From contig NZ_SRYB01000008.1 of NCBI RefSeq assembly GCF_004793975.1, forward strand, positions 62,001-126,000: a stretch of 64,000 nt of DNA, written 5' to 3'. Both the position numbers and the translations under genes were made by a program. Positions within the stretch are counted from its first letter, which is position 1, and the number at the start of each line of letters is the position of its first letter. Under the pieces are notes generated by a model that searched no databases, was not told where the DNA came from, and saw only the letters and a list, made by a program, of their open reading frames with translations. Source of the stretch: Lepagella muris. Lineage in GTDB: Bacteria; Bacteroidota; Bacteroidia; Bacteroidales; Muribaculaceae. This document shows, one piece after another, positions 61,569 to 64,000 of the stretch.

Positions 61569-62896
61569 TTCATACTATTTCTTACTGCATCAACATTCAT
61601 AATATCTCGCAAAGGGGCGGCAAGAAGTGAGAATACACGATTTAAATCGTTAGTAACCTCTCTGACATTTGAAAGCATTTCATCATCCGATTCCTCAGCC
61701 AAATAATATTTCACATCCTTCTCTATCCCCTTAGCAGAAGCAAAATATCTCAAAGCCTGTACAAAATACGGACTATGTGAACTTACTACAATTGGAATAC
61801 CATTTGCAACAAGCTCGATAATAATCCTGCAAAAGACAATTTGCCATTCTGGATGCAAGTGAATTTCCGGCTCATCCCAAATCAGCATTTTAAATGTAGA
61901 TATGCTGTCTGTTTCTATCAGACGCTGCAACACTCCAAATGATTTAATACCCGAAGCCACACTGATGGGAGGGACAACGTGTCCTTTTTGTGTAAAAGAA
62001 AGTTGCTTGGTTTTATTATTAAGTATAAATTCACCCCCTATTACAGATTTAATTTCCTCCAGTTGCTTACTGCAACTTACCCCAAAAATCCCTTGACCAA
62101 ACAGACTTGGGATTTCTTCTGAACCACTTATGATTTTATCTGCCATATCTGCCAAATGATATGGTATGTTATCTTTTTTCAGATAAGATGGCATACCTCT
62201 TAAAGAGGCTGTAGGTATCTGACTTGATAATCGTAGAGTATTAAGGATATGAAGATATAAAGGAGATTCAATATAAGTAATATCCTCTAAGGATGACGTA
62301 CCCGAAAGACGCACTTCATCCACCTTACCTTGATTAATCCTTATTTCAATATCACTACCATCCGCATCTGTGGTATCATCATGGAATAATATTTCCGAAT
62401 TTTCCGAACCGTATGAATTTAAAGGTTCCATAAATTCACTTCTGGCGATAGCTTGAAATTCTTCACCTACCGCAACTTCGGGATTGTCAAGTTTCAGCAC
62501 TGATTGCTCAATACGGAGAAGGCGTGTACGCATCATAGCAATCATCCGGGAGGAGAAACCGATTTTTTCAGCCTCGGTTTCTAAAATCTTTCGCAAATCC
62601 TCCGCGAATGTTATTCCTTCAATTAGATTAAAGCTCAAAGTCGGAATATCGTCCAGTATATGCACGGGATCAGTTTGATGAAACATCTTTTTTAGAGTCC
62701 CCAATTCTGATTTTAATAAGGAAATTGTTTTCATCTTATCTATCTGGCGTGCATTATTAGCCGCCTTAAGAATAGAGAAAAGAATCTTACCTACCGTACT
62801 TTTGCCGGAGTCGTTCTCTCCAGTAAGCACAGTAAGACCTCCAATTTCAATATCGGCATTCTTTATTTTAAGGACATTACGCAATTTGAGCCGCAT
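61565..62896 (-). CDS. ABC/OLD-like AAA ATPase of a two-gene unit
   Basis: A 443-residue SMC/RecF-like ATPase (AAA_15/AAA_21 type). Walker A GENDSGKST (26-34) lies near the N-terminus in LTVLTGENDSGKST. A long variable helical middle (45-300) follows, then SVASGIKSFG (312-321) as the ABC signature, Walker B MLIWDEPEIHLHPEWQ (Asp341, Glu342) and the H-loop SSHSPYF (His374). No transmembrane segment or Toprim domain. It is the first gene of the unit, with its own promoter. Likely regulates or drives the downstream nuclease-like protein. Confidence 0.85.
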   Translation of the reverse strand: MRLKLRNVLKIKNADIEIGGLTVLTGENDSGKSTVGKILFSILKAANNARQIDKMKTISLLKSELGTLKKMFHQTDPVHILDDIPTLSFNLIEGITFAEDLRKILETEAEKIGFSSRMIAMMRTRLLRIEQSVLKLDNPEVAVGEEFQAIARSEFMEPLNSYGSENSEILFHDDTTDADGSDIEIRINQGKVDEVRLSGTSSLEDITYIESPLYLHILNTLRLSSQIPTASLRGMPSYLKKDNIPYHLADMADKIISGSEEIPSLFGQGIFGVSCSKQLEEIKSVIGGEFILNNKTKQLSFTQKGHVVPPISVASGIKSFGVLQRLIETDSISTFKMLIWDEPEIHLHPEWQIVFCRIIIELVANGIPIVVSSHSPYFVQALRYFASAKGIEKDVKYYLAEESDDEMLSNVREVTNDLNRVFSLLAAPLRDIMNVDAVRNSMK

Positions 62897-62925
62897 ACTC
62901 TACCATAATAAATTGTTATAATTTA

Positions 62926-62933
62926 CAAATTTA
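62926..62933 (-). promoter_or_regulatory. -7 promoter box of the ATPase/nuclease unit
   Basis: The reverse strand reads TAAATTTG, 30 bases upstream of the ATG. Confidence 0.6.
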
Positions 62934-63039
62934 ATATTTTTTGTTGAAAACAGAAAAATAAAAATTCCCTTTATCATTTCCATCTTTCTTACGCCACTAT
63001 TGACAATTATCAAGATACAGCATTTGGTAATGTAACTGA

Positions 63040-63162
63040 TTCATCTGATTCTGTTGTTTCACTAGTTTCACCTGTTTCACTTGTTTCATCTGTTTCATCT
63101 GTTTCACTTGTATCGGGAGCGAAACAACCGATACAAGCGATACAAGCGAAACAGGCGAAACG
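63040..63162. repeat. Inverted array of 9-base units
   Basis: In exact 9-base register: eight units like TTCACTTGT or TTCATCTGT (63040-63111), a switch unit, then four and a half units like GAAACAAGC or GATACAAGC (63121-63162), almost the reverse complement of the first set. Its centre is a perfect 10-bp stem (CTTGTATCGG 63107-63116 with 63128-63137). Confidence 0.85.
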
Positions 63163-63231
63163 TTTTTGGGGTTGGAGGCAGATTAGTTTCAAAATAACAA
63201 GGTGAGAAGTCTCTCTATATCTAACTTTGCA

Positions 63232-63239
63232 ATAAATGT
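63232..63239 (+). promoter_or_regulatory. Orphan promoter box
   Basis: TAACTTTG matches TAnnTTTG but only a 13-codon frame (MLEVRSLHHRKKE) and non-coding sequence follow; a small RNA is possible. Confidence 0.35.
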
Positions 63240-63514
63240 TAGAAGTTAGAAGTCTTCATCACCGTAAGAAGGAATGAAGAGAGCCGTCGTACACTCTAAA
63301 TTTCATTTATCGCTTCTTCCGATATATCAAAGTATTAAATCAAATTAGATAATTTTAAGAATCAGCTGCCAAATTATGGCAGTTGACAATAGTAATTTCG
63401 CACTTGAAAATTAATTACTCCTCTGTGCTTTCTATTTAAGAAAATATATCAGATGATATAAATTTACATTTTAACTTAAATAAGTGTCTAATAGAGTTAA
63501 TAACATACAATCTC

Positions 63515-63631
63515 CACCGCAAAGCGGTGACTTTTTTGTTAACCCCGTATGGGAGCGAAGCGGACATGCGGGGTACGAAATAGCTCACATGGAATGCACC
63601 CTGAATGGGGTGCCTCTCAGGGTTAACAAAA
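63515..63631. other. Compact multi-hairpin element
   Basis: Hairpin CACCGC-AAA-GCGGTG (63515-63529) followed by a T run like a terminator. Then an outer 12-bp stem TTTTGTTAACCC (63534-63545) with GGGTTAACAAAA (63620-63631) encloses a CCCCGTAT/ATGCGGGG hairpin (partly alternative to the outer stem) and GCACCC/GGGTGC (63596-63613). It may be a structured RNA or an interspersed element. Confidence 0.6.
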
Positions 63632-63799
63632 GAGACATCCCAATAGTATCTTTTAATCAGCACTGCTAATTAATTAATTTCATATTAAACAACATTCGTA
63701 ATATTATTAAATTTATGGAAATGACAGAGCATATCTTTATATTCCAAGAATTTATAATATTACAAATATCAATAGCTTTATAACAAATTTTAAAAATAC

Positions 63800-64000
63800 A
63801 TGAACGAGTTCAATAATCTTGTCAATGCCATCAAAGGCATTATGGAAGCTAGCACTACCTTTGATATTTATGCCGCACGAAAAATTGTGCAACTTATCAA
63901 TAAGTTTCAAAATACCAGATATGGTGGTATTGTTTCAATTGAAGTATTGGAAAAGGAATATGCCAACTTTTCTGACTTTCTAAAATTTTGGCATAATAAT
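63800..64000 (+). CDS. Unidentified protein, 5' end only
   Basis: An ATG at 63800 opens a frame of 67 codons to the window edge: MNEFNNLVNAIKGIMEASTT, then FDIYAARKIVQLINKFQNTR and a stretch with IEVLEKEYANFSDFLKFWH. It is helical and charged with no motif I recognise. AT-rich codon use fits the accessory DNA upstream. Real coding is likely from the open frame and amino acid composition, but the gene is incomplete. Confidence 0.5.
   Translation, partial: MNEFNNLVNAIKGIMEASTTFDIYAARKIVQLINKFQNTRYGGIVSIEVLEKEYANFSDFLKFWHNN

Larger units (their letters stand above)
62897..63799. other. Long non-coding region with repeats and hairpins
   Basis: A 903-base AT-rich stretch without a convincing gene. 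It holds the ATPase promoter, an inverted array of 9-base units (63040-63162), a free-standing promoter box (63232-63239), and a multi-hairpin element (63515-63631). Short open frames on either strand are products of the repeats. Confidence 0.6.

Noticed and set aside
60948..62896. PARIS (AriA/AriB), Gabija or Septu system
   Set aside because: No Toprim motif in either protein and no HNH motif in the partner; the ATPase alone is not diagnostic.
63010..63192. 60-codon reverse frame with SET/DET and ACI repeats
   Set aside because: It arises from the inverted 9-base array; no promoter or ribosome site and no family pattern. Kept as a repeat instead of a gene.
63436..63669. Open frames on both strands over the hairpin element
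   Set aside because: Both strands are open because of the palindromic sequence; translations follow the stems and look non-coding.

Overview
The window looks like chromosomal DNA of a Bacteroidales bacterium, most likely a gut Muribaculaceae-type organism. The evidence is the recurring promoter box TAnnTTTG (often in the form TTTTTTGTAATTTTGC), the near absence of purine-rich ribosome binding sites, SusC-like carboxypeptidase-regulatory/beta-barrel proteins, many lipoproteins with an LxxC lipobox, and family-typical genes such as the PG0541-type PII-like protein, an epimerase-type threonine dehydrogenase and class A2 beta-lactamase. The genus is an inference. I saw no rRNA, tRNA, CRISPR array, intact insertion sequence or phage.

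Layout. 1-2.7 kb: the 5' end of an ECF sigma factor gene, then the divergent threonine degradation pair kbl / threonine dehydrogenase. 2.8-9.6 kb: a TetR regulator with a tripartite RND drug-efflux operon (TolC, adaptor, pump) and a small PII-like protein. 9.8-12.3 kb: a PurF homologue without the N-terminal catalytic cysteine, and a lipoprotein class A beta-lactamase. 12.5-22 kb: a carbohydrate region with a GH115 alpha-glucuronidase and a duplicated convergent pair (TIM-barrel glycosidase-like gene plus lipoprotein gene), its gaps filled with palindromic repeats. 22-31.3 kb: core metabolism (CoA-transferase, flippase-like membrane protein, enolase, SF1 helicase, fabD, asd, GDP-fucose synthase). 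31.3-46 kb: an AAA-ATPase/nuclease fusion, OPT transporter, DUF975 protein, outer-membrane beta-barrel protein, glycyl-tRNA synthetase, LemA, FKBP, TIGR02757 protein, GHL10-type glycosidase and YitT. 46-51.7 kb: a CusCBA/CzcCBA-like metal-efflux operon with a histidine-rich adaptor.

51.8-64 kb is the accessory part: a type IV McrBC restriction pair, valS, a helix-turn-helix gene fragment, a GNAT toxin/antitoxin-like pair flanked by a 49-bp direct repeat copied from the end of the neighbouring DNA alkylation repair gene, a cupin gene, and a two-gene ABC-type ATPase / PD-(D/E)XK-like unit with four-base overlap that resembles a defence operon. It ends in about 0.9 kb of unusual non-coding DNA holding an inverted array of 9-base units and a compact multi-hairpin element, followed by the start of an unidentified gene.

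Best candidates for something undescribed are the ATPase/nuclease pair (60948-62896), the toxin-antitoxin cassette with its direct repeats (58805-59650), the inverted 9-base array (63040-63162) and the hairpin element (63515-63631). Function is not proven by sequence for any of them.
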